The position numbers and the translations under genes were made by a program. The notes under the pieces were generated by a model, which was given only the letters and a program-made list of their open reading frames with translations, did no database searches and had not been told where the DNA came from. Of a DNA stretch of 64,000 bases, positions 24,415 to 33,507 are shown piece by piece; positions within the stretch are counted from its first letter, which is position 1, and every line of letters starts with the position of its first letter. Where the stretch lies: contig PKRG01000008.1 in the NCBI GenBank assembly GCA_017577575.1, positions 1 to 64,000 of the forward strand. Direction: 5' to 3'. Source of the stretch: Acidimicrobiia bacterium. Lineage in GTDB: Bacteria; Actinomycetota; Acidimicrobiia; Spongiisociales; ZC4RG35.

Positions 24415-25362
24415 ATGACCAGTCTCGACCGATCCGACCGTTCGCTACCCACCTTCATCACGCTCGTGGTGCTGGCGATCCTGCTCATGACCTTCGACAT
24501 CCGTTCGCAGGGAGAAGGGGTCGTGAGCGTGATGCGGGGCGGAGTGCAGACGCTCCTCGCCCCGCTCCAGCGCGGCGCCACCGCCGTGATCGACCCGGTA
24601 GCCGACTTCATCGACGGCCTCTCTGACATCACCTCGCTCCGGGAGACCAACGAGGCTCTCCGTGCCGAGCTGGCCGCGGCGCAGGCGAAGCTGGCGGAGG
24701 CCGGAGACGCCCTGGCCCGCCTGGAGACGCTCGAAGCCCTCTACGACCTCGACCTGGAGGAGATCGAGGTCGGGCGGACCCCCGCCAACGTCATCGGGCG
24801 CCCCGACCAGTTCGACCTCGCGTTCCAGATCGACAAGGGCGTCAACGACGGCGTGATCGAGGGACAGCCCGTGATCGACGTGTACGGCTTCGTCGTCGGC
24901 ACGGTCACCCAGGCTTCGCCCGACACGGCGATAGTGGTGCCCATCCAGGCGAGCCGCAACAAGATCAGCGTGCTCGTCGGATCCCAGGTCGGCCTCCTCG
25001 GCGGCAACCCCGGCTCCCCGGAGATGACCCTCGACATCTTCGACGCCCGGGCGTCGGTGAGAGAGGGCGACCAGGTCGTCACCGCCGCCAGCACGTTCCC
25101 GCCCGGTCTGGCGGTGGGGGAGGTGGTGGAGTCGGTGACGCCGCAATCCACGGCCCTGACCGCCCGCGTCAGGCCGTTCGTCGACGTCGAGTCGCTGCGC
25201 GTCGTGGTGGTGCTGGCCTGGCCGGCGAACGGGCAGACCGAGACGGTGCCCGCGGGCGAGACGGAGGAGCCGGGCGGCGACCAGGAGGAGACCACGGACA
25301 ACACGGGAGGGGAGGCCACCGACACGACCGATACCCCCGACACCACGGTTGCCGACGGATGA
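24415..25362 (+). CDS. mreC: Rod shape-determining protein MreC
   Basis: A 315-residue single-span protein. The TM segment is TFITLVVLAILLMTFDI (13-29), followed by a coiled coil (LRETNEALRAELAAAQAKLAEAG, given here in part) and the two extracytoplasmic beta-barrel domains with the family pattern VIGRPDQF, IDKGVNDGVIEGQPV, VGTVTQASPDTA and VREGDQVVTA. It bridges MreB and PBP2. The last ~50 residues are a Glu/Thr-rich acidic tail resembling the linkers of secreted proteins of this organism. It overlaps mreD by 4 nt. Confidence 0.93.
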   Translation: MTSLDRSDRSLPTFITLVVLAILLMTFDIRSQGEGVVSVMRGGVQTLLAPLQRGATAVIDPVADFIDGLSDITSLRETNEALRAELAAAQAKLAEAGDALARLETLEALYDLDLEEIEVGRTPANVIGRPDQFDLAFQIDKGVNDGVIEGQPVIDVYGFVVGTVTQASPDTAIVVPIQASRNKISVLVGSQVGLLGGNPGSPEMTLDIFDARASVREGDQVVTAASTFPPGLAVGEVVESVTPQSTALTARVRPFVDVESLRVVVVLAWPANGQTETVPAGETEEPGGDQEETTDNTGGEATDTTDTPDTTVADG

Positions 25363-25856
25363 GACTGCGCCTGCTCCTCGTCCCCTTGGCGTGTCTCGTG
25401 GTGGCGGTGATCCTCCAGACGACCCTGTTCAGCCGCTTCAGCTTCGTCACCCCCGACCTGGTCCTGCTGGTGATCATCCTCTTGGCCACCACCGACCTGC
25501 CCCGCGAGGGCGTGCTGGTGATGGCGTTCTCGGGAGGGCTGGTCGTCGACATGCTGGGCTCCACCGCGCTGGGGCTGAGAGCAGCGGTCTTCACCGTCAT
25601 CGGTTACGTCGCGGTGAAGACCGCCCACCGGGTCGACATCGGCCCGTTGGCTACCGCCCTGTGGGTGGCGGCGCTGACCCTCGCCGGGGTCGCCTTGTTC
25701 TTGGTGATCGGTACGCTGTTCGGCCAGGGCGGCCTGGTCAGCACCGGCATCGGCCGGCGCCTGATCTTCGTGCCCCTCTCGAATCTCGTTCTCAGCTTCG
25801 TTGTGGCACCCTTGATGAACCGATTGATCAGCGGCAAGGTTCGGGGGCTGTTGTGA
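25359..25856 (+). CDS. mreD: Rod shape-determining protein MreD
   Basis: A 165-residue polytopic membrane protein with about five spans, beginning RLLLVPLACLVVAVILQT and TPDLVLLVIILLATTD. GLVVDMLGSTALGL and the basic C-terminal end are typical of MreD. It is identified by this pattern and by its place between mreC and mrdA; both joints are 4-nt overlaps, so all three are made from one coupled message. Confidence 0.88.
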   Translation: MRLRLLLVPLACLVVAVILQTTLFSRFSFVTPDLVLLVIILLATTDLPREGVLVMAFSGGLVVDMLGSTALGLRAAVFTVIGYVAVKTAHRVDIGPLATALWVAALTLAGVALFLVIGTLFGQGGLVSTGIGRRLIFVPLSNLVLSFVVAPLMNRLISGKVRGLL

Positions 25857-27814
25857 AGTACAGCGTGCGGCTCGCCGTGATCGGGTTCTCCTTCATGGCG
25901 ATGTTCGCGATCCTCGTGCTCCGCCTCTGGTTCGTGCAGGTCGCCGAAGGCGCCGCCATCGCCCAGGAGGCCCAGGAGTTGGCCTGGCAGACCCGCAAGT
26001 ACGAGGCGCCCCGGGGCGACATCTACGACCGCAGCGGAAAGCTCGTGGTGACCAGCCGCTACGTCCCCGCGGTCGAGGTCGACCGTACCTTCGTCCCCGT
26101 CTCCCAGCGCGACGCCCTCATCCAGAGGCTGTCGGCGATCCTCGGGATCCCGGCCGCCGAGCTCGACGCCATGTACGAGGCGGCGGGGATCAACGGCCGG
26201 TTCACGGTGGGGACCGTGTCGGTCGAGACGGCCTTCGAGCTGGCGAGCAGCCTCGAATCGCTCCCCGGAGTCGACATCATCAAGGTGCCCGAGCGCGTCT
26301 ACCTCGCCGGCCCCGACCTGGCGCACGTGACCGGCCATCTCGGCCTGCCTACCGCCGAGGACCTGGAGAAGAAGCCCGACCTCGACCCCAACGTCCGCAT
26401 CGGCAAGCTGGGCGTCGAGGCGGTCTACGACGACTACCTGCGCGGCCAGCCAGGCGTCTTCGAGTACCGCGTCGCCCGCGGCGAGATCATCGAGGCGAAA
26501 CCGGAGATCCCCCCGACGATCGGCGACTCCGTCTACCTGTCGATCGACCTCCAGCTGCAGGAGGTGGTCAGCCGGGCGCTGGTCGAGGGGATCGACCTCT
26601 CCAACGAGGTGAAGGCCGCCAACCTCGCCCGGGGCGAGGAGGTGTTCTCGGAGACCAAGCGCGGAGCGGCCGTGGTCCTCCACGCCCGGACCGGGGAGGT
26701 CCTCGCCCTCGCCTCGATCCCCACCTTCGACCCTCAGCAGTTCGTGTCGGGGCTCGACCAGGAGACGTTCGATCAGCTCCGGGAGAGCCAGGCCTTCAAC
26801 AACCTCGTCGTGAGCGGCCTCTATCCGCCCGCGTCGACGTTCAAGGCCGTCACCTACGTCGCCGCCGAGCAGTTCCAGTTCCCCTTCCCCCGCGACGTCG
26901 AGGGAGTCGACGCCGAGAACCGGATGGTCCACTGCGACGGGACCCTGGAGCTGCCGAGCCTCGCCGACGGCTCCCCCCAGCAGAAGAACGACTGGTACAA
27001 CGACGACAAGGGGTGGATGGACCTCCACGGCGCTCTCGAGCAGTCATGCAACATCTACTTCTGGTCGGTGGCGCTGGGCGTGTGGCAGAACCGCAACTCG
27101 CTCAACGTCAACGCACTCCAGGACTTCGCCCGCGAGCTCGGCTACGGGCAGCCCACGGGGATCGACCTGACCGGTGAGGCGGCAGGCGTGATCCCCACAC
27201 CGGAGCTGTTCGAGGAGTGGAAGCAGTACCAGCTCGAGAACCCCGGAGCGGCTCCCCGCCTCGATCCCAGCCGGCTGGAGCTCGCCAGCCCGTTCCTCGG
27301 CGGTGACCTGATGGACCTGGCCATCGGCCAGGGAGCGCTGACCGCCACCCCGATCCAGGTCGCCGTGTCCTACGCCGCCATGGTCAACGGGGGAGACGTG
27401 CTGCGCCCCGCCGTGGTCAAGTCGGTCGTCGACCCTTCCGGCGAGGTGGTGTACCAGCACGAACCGGAGGTCGTCCGCGAAGTCGACATCGACCCCGCCG
27501 TGCGGCGGTCGCTCCTCACCGACCTCGGGAGGGTGGTCTCCCAGGGGACCGCCCGGGCGGCGTTCCAGCACTTCGGCGAGGGGCTGGAGGAGGTCGGCGG
27601 AAAGACCGGCACCGGCCAGACCACGAAGAACAGGGACAACCACGCCTGGTTCGTGGGAGTCGCCCCCCTCTCCAACCCGGAGTACATCGTGGTGGTGCTG
27701 ATCGACGAGGGAGGAAGCGGCGGCCAGGTCGCCGCCCCCGTGGCTCGCCACATCCTGCAGTACCTGATGGGCAACGAGCCCACGCCGATCGTCGAGGGAG
27801 AGGACGCCGACTGA
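25853..27814 (+). CDS. mrdA: Penicillin-binding protein 2 (elongasome transpeptidase)
   Basis: A 653-residue class B PBP. One N-terminal TM (LAVIGFSFMAMFAILVLRLWF), the PBP dimer domain with PRGDIYDRSG, and the transpeptidase domain. Active-site motifs: Ser328-Thr-Phe-Lys331, Ser398-Cys-Asn400 and Lys584-Thr-Gly-Thr587. It cross-links lateral-wall peptidoglycan together with RodA, whose gene starts at the last base of this stop. GTG 25853 overlaps the mreD stop; the frame is open further upstream but only as antisense-quality sequence. Confidence 0.95.
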   Translation: MKYSVRLAVIGFSFMAMFAILVLRLWFVQVAEGAAIAQEAQELAWQTRKYEAPRGDIYDRSGKLVVTSRYVPAVEVDRTFVPVSQRDALIQRLSAILGIPAAELDAMYEAAGINGRFTVGTVSVETAFELASSLESLPGVDIIKVPERVYLAGPDLAHVTGHLGLPTAEDLEKKPDLDPNVRIGKLGVEAVYDDYLRGQPGVFEYRVARGEIIEAKPEIPPTIGDSVYLSIDLQLQEVVSRALVEGIDLSNEVKAANLARGEEVFSETKRGAAVVLHARTGEVLALASIPTFDPQQFVSGLDQETFDQLRESQAFNNLVVSGLYPPASTFKAVTYVAAEQFQFPFPRDVEGVDAENRMVHCDGTLELPSLADGSPQQKNDWYNDDKGWMDLHGALEQSCNIYFWSVALGVWQNRNSLNVNALQDFARELGYGQPTGIDLTGEAAGVIPTPELFEEWKQYQLENPGAAPRLDPSRLELASPFLGGDLMDLAIGQGALTATPIQVAVSYAAMVNGGDVLRPAVVKSVVDPSGEVVYQHEPEVVREVDIDPAVRRSLLTDLGRVVSQGTARAAFQHFGEGLEEVGGKTGTGQTTKNRDNHAWFVGVAPLSNPEYIVVVLIDEGGSGGQVAAPVARHILQYLMGNEPTPIVEGEDAD

Positions 27815-28965
27815 TGGCCACCATCGCACGTGCCGCCCGGGAGGCCGTCTCGGAACGGCGGGGAAACCGCCCCGACTGGATCCTGTTCGCCACCATGGTC
27901 GTTCTCGCCATCTTCGGGCTGGTGATGATCTACTCGGCGACCCGGTCGTCGGGGACGTTCTCGATGGAGCGGCAGATGATCTTCGTGGCCGCCGGCATCG
28001 TCCTCTACCTGGTGGCCTCGATGATCGACTACCGGGAGTATCGGGCGCTGATCCCTTACATCTACGGCGGGATCATCGTGCTCCTCATCGCCGTGTTCTT
28101 CTTCCCGGAGCGCAACGGCGCCCAGCGCTGGATCGAGCTGGGCTTGTTCGACCTCCAGCCGGCCGAGGTGGCCAAGATCGTCGTCGTGCTGGGGATCGCC
28201 TCGATCCTCTCGCCCCAGAACCGGGACGAGCTGAGGCCCGACCTCACCTGGCCGAAGATCGGGCTCGTGATCCTCACGGTGGGTGTCCCCGCCGGCCTGA
28301 TCTACCAGCAGCCGGACCTGGGGACGATGCTGGTGTTCGTCTTCGTGATGATGGCGATGCTGTTCGCCGCCGGCGCCTCCTGGCGGCAGCTGCTCACCCT
28401 GGTGGGGGCGGGCACCGCCGTCACCGTGGCCCTCTACCGCATGGGGGCCATCGCCGAGTACCAGCTCAACCGCATCCGGGTGCTGGTGGACCCGACCGTC
28501 GACCCCCAGGGCATCGGCTACAACCTGGCCCAGTCGAAGCTGGCGATCGGGTCGGGGCAGCTACTGGGACGGGGGCTGTTCAAGGGAACCCAGACGAACT
28601 TCCAGTACGTCCCCGAGCAGGAGACCGACTTCATCTTCACCGCCGTCGCCGAACAGCTCGGCTTCGTCGGTGGAGTCGTCGTCCTCCTCGCCTACATGAT
28701 CCTCATCTGGCGGATCCTGGTGATCGCCGCCAACGCCCGCGACCGATTCGGGGCGCTCGTCGCCATCGGGGTGGCGGCGACGTTCATGTTCCACATCTTC
28801 ATCAACATCGGCATGACGATGGGTATCACCCCGGTCACGGGCCTGCCGCTGCCGTTCCTCAGTCTCGGCGGCTCGGCGTTCATGTCGCTGGCGTTCGCCC
28901 TCGGGATCGTGAACTCCATCTGGCTGCGCCGCTCGCCGGTGCCGGGCGAGCAATACGTGATGTGA
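27814..28965 (+). CDS. rodA: Rod shape-determining protein RodA (SEDS glycosyltransferase)
   Basis: A 383-residue SEDS family peptidoglycan glycosyltransferase with about ten membrane spans. Markers: LVMIYSATR, the extracytoplasmic loop with NGAQRWIELG and QPAEVAKI, YQQPDLGTMLVF, LAIGSGQLLGRGLFKGTQT, VPEQETDFIFTAVAEQLGF, and the terminal TGLPLPFLSLGGS. Asp in QPDLG is the catalytic residue of the family. It polymerises glycan strands for PBP2. The overlap with mrdA is 1 nt. Confidence 0.95.
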   Translation: MATIARAAREAVSERRGNRPDWILFATMVVLAIFGLVMIYSATRSSGTFSMERQMIFVAAGIVLYLVASMIDYREYRALIPYIYGGIIVLLIAVFFFPERNGAQRWIELGLFDLQPAEVAKIVVVLGIASILSPQNRDELRPDLTWPKIGLVILTVGVPAGLIYQQPDLGTMLVFVFVMMAMLFAAGASWRQLLTLVGAGTAVTVALYRMGAIAEYQLNRIRVLVDPTVDPQGIGYNLAQSKLAIGSGQLLGRGLFKGTQTNFQYVPEQETDFIFTAVAEQLGFVGGVVVLLAYMILIWRILVIAANARDRFGALVAIGVAATFMFHIFINIGMTMGITPVTGLPLPFLSLGGSAFMSLAFALGIVNSIWLRRSPVPGEQYVM

Positions 28966-29032
28966 GGCGCGGGCCCCTCCCACCTTCGCCTCCCGTCCTC
29001 CAGTCCGCGTGCCACAGCTACGCTCGCTGTCG

Positions 29033-29623
29033 ATGATGTGGCGTCGCGGGGACCGCGGATGGATAGAAGTCATCTGCGGCCCGATGTTCTCCGGCAAGAG
29101 TGAAGAGCTGATCCGGCGGGTCACCCGGGCGGCGATCGCCCGCATCCCGGTGCAGGTGTTCAAGCCCGCCCTCGACGACCGGTACGCCACCGAGCAGGTG
29201 GTGTCGCATTCGGCTCTGTCGGTCGCCGCTCAGCCGGTGTCGTCGGCCAAGGAGCTGCTCTTGGCGGTCGACGACCGCACCGAGGTCGTCGGCATCGACG
29301 AGGGCCAGTTCTTCGACGACGAGCTGGTCGACGTGGCGGACCATCTGGCATCCACGGGCATGCAGGTGATCGTCGCCGGGCTCGACCTCGACTACCTGCG
29401 GCGGCCCTTCGAGCCGATCCCCTCCCTGTGCGGGCGGGCCGAGTACGTCACCAAGACCCTGGCGGTGTGCCACCGGTGCGGAGGTCCCGCCCTGTACACG
29501 CAGAGGATCGTCAAGTCGGACGACCTGGTCGTGTTGGGAGCCACCGGCGCCTACGAAGCGCGCTGTCGCCACTGCTATTCGCCCGAAGAGGGACAACAGG
29601 AAGCCCTGGCCATCGACTCCTGA
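29033..29623 (+). CDS. tdk: Thymidine kinase
   Basis: A type II (TK1-like) thymidine kinase of about 196 residues. P-loop GPMFSGKSEELIRRV, the Mg site VGIDEGQFFDD, the lasso-domain zinc ligands CHRCGG and CRHC, and GLDLDYLRRPFEP are all present. It phosphorylates thymidine in salvage. The start could be ATG 29033 or 29036; GTG 29009 would add eight poor residues. It lies apart from the elongasome operon behind a 67-nt gap. Confidence 0.92.
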   Translation: MMWRRGDRGWIEVICGPMFSGKSEELIRRVTRAAIARIPVQVFKPALDDRYATEQVVSHSALSVAAQPVSSAKELLLAVDDRTEVVGIDEGQFFDDELVDVADHLASTGMQVIVAGLDLDYLRRPFEPIPSLCGRAEYVTKTLAVCHRCGGPALYTQRIVKSDDLVVLGATGAYEARCRHCYSPEEGQQEALAIDS

Positions 29624-29890
29624 CCCGGGAGGGCGGCTGTCGCGTGGTAGACTCTTCCTCAGCGCCGCATGCGATGCGGCTCGTCTTCGGAGTTTGACGG
29701 TGACGCCTCTGCGATTCTCTTCCCGCCGACTCCCGTCTCTTTGGACTGGAATCGGCGTTTCCCAATCGATCCGTGGCTCGGCCGCCGGATCATTCCTGGT
29801 GGCGTTCACTCGACTCCTCGTCCAGACCGCCGGTGTCGCCAGGTCATCGCACCGGCCGTGTCCCTCGCAGACCCATAGGAGTGAACATCA
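29624..29890 (+). other. Long 5' leader of the RNase E/G gene
   Basis: 267 nt with no credible protein. TAGACT at about 29649-29654 may be a -10 element. A short perfect hairpin CCGCAT/ATGCGG with a GCG loop lies at 29665-29679, and more GC pairs follow. ATAGGAG (29876-29882) is the ribosome binding site. In enterobacteria rne autoregulates through its own long leader; a similar role here is only a suggestion. Confidence 0.45.
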
Positions 29891-31441
29891 ATGCCATTCT
29901 TCCGTCGCCGCACCCCGACGGTGCTCAAGAAGTCTTCGACCGATGTCGTCGAGGAGCGGAAGATCCTCCGCATCGGTGGGCAGACCGTCGAGGTTCGCCG
30001 AGTAGAGGAAGCGACCGAGAAGGCGCCCCCCGCCAAGGCGAAGGGGAAGGAGAAGCCCGAAAAGGCGAAGAAGCGCCGGTCCGAGCCCGCCCCGTCCCGG
30101 GGACGGTCCAACGGCCGTCGCCCCGTCGATGACGAGATCATCATCCCGACCGACGTCGGTCGGCGCCAGATGCTCGTCCGCAAGGCCGGCGGGCAGACCC
30201 AGATCGTCATCCTCGAAGGTCCCCTCCTCGTCGAGCACTACGTCGCCCGGCCGGACCGCACCTCGATGGTCGGCAACATCTACCTCGCCAAGGTGCGCAA
30301 CGTCCTTCCCGGGATGGAGGCATCGTTCCTCGACTTCGGCGCCCAGAAGAACGGTGTCCTCTACGCCGCCGACGTCGCCTACGACAAGAAGAAGCACCCG
30401 AAGGGGCCACCCCGTATCGAGGAGGCTCTCAAGGAAGGCGACGAGGTCCTCGTCCAGGTCGTCAAGGACCCGATGGGGGCCAAGGGCGCCCGCCTGACCG
30501 GCAACCCGTCACTTCCCGGGCGCTACCTGGTCCTCGTCCCCGATTCGGACACCAACGGCATCAGCCGCCGCCTCCCCGAGGAGGAGCGGATCCGGCTGCG
30601 GGAGATAATCGAGAAGGTGAAGCCGGAGGGCTTCGGCGTGATCGTGCGCACCGCCGCCCTCCACGCCTCCGCCGAGGACATCGCCGCCGACATCTCCCGA
30701 CTCGTCAAGATCTGGGACGAGATCAAAGAGAAGGCCGCCACCGGTGGCGCTCCGCGGGTCATCTACGAGGAGCCTGACCTCCTCATCCGGGTCATCCGCG
30801 AGCACTTCACCCCGGACTTCCGCCGGATGCTCGTCGAGGACCGGGAGGCCTACGAGAAGGTCGTCGAGTACCTGCGGGCCACCGCCCCCGACCTCGTCTC
30901 CAAGGTCCACCTCTACGAGGACGAGATGCCGCTGTTCGAGCGGTACCACGTCGACGACCAGCTGCGCAAGGCCCTGGAGCGGCGGGTGTACCTGCCCTCG
31001 GGCGGTCACCTGGTCATCGACCGGACCGAGGCGCTCACCGTCATCGACGTGAACACCGGCAAGTTCGTGGGCTCGTCGAGCCTGGAGGAGACGGTCCTCC
31101 AGAACAACCTGGAGGCCGCCGAGGAGATCGGGCGCCAGCTGCGCCTGCGCGACATCGGCGGGATCATCGTCATCGACTTCATCGACATGGAAAAGGAGAA
31201 GAACCAGCAACTGGTTCTCCGCAAGCTCAAGGAGACGCTCGCCAAGGACAAGACCCGCACCCAGGTCTTCGACGTCTCCCAGCTGGGCTTGGTCGAGATG
31301 ACCCGCAAGAACGTCTCCGCCGGCCTGTTGGAGCACTTCTCCGAGCCCTGCCCCCACTGCGAGGGTAGGGGCGTCCTCTTGAACGAGGAGGCGGTCAAGA
31401 ACGGCATCCCGGTCGTCAGCACCGCCGTCGACGCCGAGTGA
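29891..31441 (+). CDS. rne: Ribonuclease E/G family endoribonuclease
   Basis: A 516-residue Rne/Rng endoribonuclease. Residues 1-90 are a basic/acidic disordered head (PPAKAKGKEKPEKAKKRR). The S1 domain begins near 115 (GNIYLAKVRNVLPGMEASFLD), the 5' sensor follows, and the DNase I-like catalytic part shows VIDVNTGKF and IVIDFIDME with the two metal-binding aspartates. The zinc-link is CPHCEGRG near the C-terminus. It lacks the long C-terminal scaffold of E. coli RNase E and is closer to RNase G in size. Upstream of rplU-rpmA as in other actinobacteria. Confidence 0.92.
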   Translation: MPFFRRRTPTVLKKSSTDVVEERKILRIGGQTVEVRRVEEATEKAPPAKAKGKEKPEKAKKRRSEPAPSRGRSNGRRPVDDEIIIPTDVGRRQMLVRKAGGQTQIVILEGPLLVEHYVARPDRTSMVGNIYLAKVRNVLPGMEASFLDFGAQKNGVLYAADVAYDKKKHPKGPPRIEEALKEGDEVLVQVVKDPMGAKGARLTGNPSLPGRYLVLVPDSDTNGISRRLPEEERIRLREIIEKVKPEGFGVIVRTAALHASAEDIAADISRLVKIWDEIKEKAATGGAPRVIYEEPDLLIRVIREHFTPDFRRMLVEDREAYEKVVEYLRATAPDLVSKVHLYEDEMPLFERYHVDDQLRKALERRVYLPSGGHLVIDRTEALTVIDVNTGKFVGSSSLEETVLQNNLEAAEEIGRQLRLRDIGGIIVIDFIDMEKEKNQQLVLRKLKETLAKDKTRTQVFDVSQLGLVEMTRKNVSAGLLEHFSEPCPHCEGRGVLLNEEAVKNGIPVVSTAVDAE

Positions 31442-31484
31442 CACCGCGACGGGGAGTCGGGCCAGCCCGCCTCCCCGAAGCCCT

Positions 31485-31514
31485 TTGTTGGTGAGGGTGC
31501 GCCGCTGCTAATCT
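31485..31514 (+). promoter_or_regulatory. Probable promoter of rplU-rpmA-obgE-proB
   Basis: TTGTTG (31485-31490) and TAATCT (31509-31514) are 18 nt apart, a fair sigma70-like match in this GC-rich background. The predicted start of transcription would be about 30 nt before the rplU ATG at 31550, leaving room for the GAGG ribosome binding site. Confidence 0.55.
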
Positions 31515-31549
31515 GGTCGTTCGTAACCCTTCTCCGACGAGGTCTATTC

Positions 31550-31948
31550 ATGTACGCCATCATTCGCGCCGGTGGCAAGCAGGCCAAGGTGCGCTCCGGC
31601 GACGTAATCCAAGTAGAGCGAGTGAAGAACGCCGGCGAGACGATCGAGTTTCGGCCGTTGCTCGTCGTCGACGACGACGGCAACACGTTCTCCAGCCCTT
31701 CCGACCTGGAGAACGCCACCGTCACCGCCAAGGTCCTCGGCGAGGTGAAAGGCGACAAGGTCGAGATCTTCAAGTACAAGCCGAAGACCGGCTACCGGCG
31801 TCGCATGGGCCATCGCCAGACCTACACCCAGCTCGAGATCACCGGCATCGCACTCGAGCAGAAGAAGAAGTCGCAGGCAAAGCGACAGGCGAAGAAGGCA
31901 GAAGAAGCGGAGGCAGCCGACACCGAAGCCGCCTCCGAGGAGGATTGA
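31550..31948 (+). CDS. rplU: 50S ribosomal protein L21
   Basis: A 132-residue L21. The core MYAIIRAGGKQAKVRSGD, IFKYKPKTGYRRRMGHRQ and TQLEITGI are standard and end near residue 103. The remaining ~30 residues are an extension that runs from basic (KKKSQAKRQAKK) to acidic (AEEAEAADTEAASEED), longer than the usual ~103-residue protein. It is followed after 1 nt by rpmA. Confidence 0.95.
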   Translation: MYAIIRAGGKQAKVRSGDVIQVERVKNAGETIEFRPLLVVDDDGNTFSSPSDLENATVTAKVLGEVKGDKVEIFKYKPKTGYRRRMGHRQTYTQLEITGIALEQKKKSQAKRQAKKAEEAEAADTEAASEED

Positions 31949-31949
31949 G

Positions 31950-32201
31950 ATGTCCAAGACCAAGGCAGGCGGTTCCAGCAAGAACGGGCGCGACTCGGCT
32001 GCGAAGCGACTCGGCCCCAAGGTGTTCGACGGCCAGTTCGTGAACGCCGGCGCCATCCTCGTGCGCCAGCGCGGCACCCGCATCCACCCCGGCCTCAACG
32101 TCGGCCGCGGGGGCGACGACACGCTCTACGCCCTGGCCTCGGGCACCGTCCGCTACGCCAAGCGCAACCAGCGCCGCCTCGTAGACGTCCTCGTCGACTG
32201 A
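31950..32201 (+). CDS. rpmA: 50S ribosomal protein L27
   Basis: An 83-residue L27. The N-terminus SKTKAGGSSKNGRDS starts directly without the cleavable extension found in Firmicutes, so no Prp protease is needed. NAGAILVRQRGTRIHPG and the acidic-to-basic C-terminus are diagnostic. It lines the peptidyl-transferase centre. Its stop is 26 nt before obgE. Confidence 0.96.
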   Translation: MSKTKAGGSSKNGRDSAAKRLGPKVFDGQFVNAGAILVRQRGTRIHPGLNVGRGGDDTLYALASGTVRYAKRNQRRLVDVLVD

Positions 32202-32226
32202 GCGGGGGGACGTCCCCGGACGCGCC

Positions 32227-33507
32227 GTGTTCGTAGACCGGGTCCGGGTGCACCTCCGGGGAGGCAACGGGGGCGCCGGGGTCGTCGCTTTCGAGCGTCG
32301 GCGCGGGCTGCCCAAGGGTCGTCCCACCGGCGGCAACGGCGGCAGGGGAGGCAACGTCATCGTCCGCGTCGACGAGGGGATGGCCTCCCTCCTCACGTAC
32401 CAGCGCAACCCCCACCACCGCGCCGGTGACGGCACCCACGGCCGCGGTGACCTCCAGCACGGCAGAGCCGGAGAGGACCTGGTGCTTCCCGTCCCCGCCG
32501 GGACGACCATCTACGACGAGGAGGGCACGCTCATCGCCGACCTCGTCGCCGAGGGCCAATCGATCGTCCTGGTGGAAGGCGGCAGGGGAGGGCGGGGCAA
32601 CGCCGCATTCATGTCGCCCACCAACCGCGCTCCATCGATCGCCGAACAGGGCGAGTTCGGCCGGGAGGAGACGTTCGTCTTCGAGTTGCGGCTCCTCGCC
32701 GACGCCGCTCTCATCGGCTATCCCAACGCCGGAAAGTCGACGCTCATCTCGGTCGTGTCGGCGGCCAAGCCCAAGATCGCCGATTACCCGTTCACGACCC
32801 TCGAGCCCAACCTCGGAGTCGTCGAGGTGGACGGCCGGGAGTTCGTCCTCGCCGACATCCCCGGCCTGATCGAAGGCGCCGCCGAAGGGAGGGGCCTCGG
32901 CCACGAGTTCCTCCGCCACACCGAGCGGGCCCGGGCGCTGGTGATCCTGCTCGACCCCTCACCGCTCCAGGCCGACCCCGTCTCCCGCCAGCTCGAGGTC
33001 CTGGTGGGCGAGCTGGAGCGATACTCACCGGAGCTGGCGTCCCGCCCGCGCCTGGTGGTGATCGGCAAGGCAGACGTGCCGGGGGCCCGGGATGCGGCCG
33101 AGGAGGTGCCGGAGGCGATGCTGATCTCGTCGGTGACCCGAGAGGGCATCCCCGAGTTCCTCCACGCGGTGGCCGACCTGGTCGAGACGGCCAAGCGCCG
33201 CACCCCGGACCGGCCGGGATACGTGCTCCACCGTCCGGCCCGGACTCCTTTCACGATCCGGCGCGAGGGGCAGACCTGGATCGTCGAGGGCATCGCCGCC
33301 GAACGCGCCGTCGCTTTCGCCGACCTGACCAACCCGGAGGCCGCCGACATGGCCGCCGCCCGCCTGGAGCGCCTAGGCGTCGACAGAGCGCTGGCCGAAG
33401 CCGGGGCGAAAGAGGGCGACGAAGTCAGGATCGGCGACTTGACTTTCGAGTACACGCCCCCCTGGACCGAAGACGAAGAGGATTGCGAGGAGGACTTCGA
33501 CGAATGA
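32227..33507 (+). CDS. obgE: GTPase ObgE/CgtA
   Basis: A 426-residue ribosome-assembly GTPase. The glycine-rich OBG domain fills residues 1-155 (RGGNGGAGVVAFERR, GGNGGRGGNV), the G domain starts with G1 GYPNAGKST near 163, then FTTLEPNLG (G2), DIPGLIEGA (G3) and IGKADV (G4, with K-A-D instead of the usual NKxD wording). A C-terminal OCT domain (about 345-415) ends in an acidic DEEDCEEDFDE tail. GTG 32227 is the start; its stop overlaps proB by 4 nt. Confidence 0.95.
   Translation: MFVDRVRVHLRGGNGGAGVVAFERRRGLPKGRPTGGNGGRGGNVIVRVDEGMASLLTYQRNPHHRAGDGTHGRGDLQHGRAGEDLVLPVPAGTTIYDEEGTLIADLVAEGQSIVLVEGGRGGRGNAAFMSPTNRAPSIAEQGEFGREETFVFELRLLADAALIGYPNAGKSTLISVVSAAKPKIADYPFTTLEPNLGVVEVDGREFVLADIPGLIEGAAEGRGLGHEFLRHTERARALVILLDPSPLQADPVSRQLEVLVGELERYSPELASRPRLVVIGKADVPGARDAAEEVPEAMLISSVTREGIPEFLHAVADLVETAKRRTPDRPGYVLHRPARTPFTIRREGQTWIVEGIAAERAVAFADLTNPEAADMAAARLERLGVDRALAEAGAKEGDEVRIGDLTFEYTPPWTEDEEDCEEDFDE

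Noticed and set aside
25349..25852. An N-terminal extension of PBP2 by 168 codons
   Set aside because: It runs over mreD in another frame. GTG 25853 overlaps the mreD stop and gives the usual PBP2 N-terminal TM.
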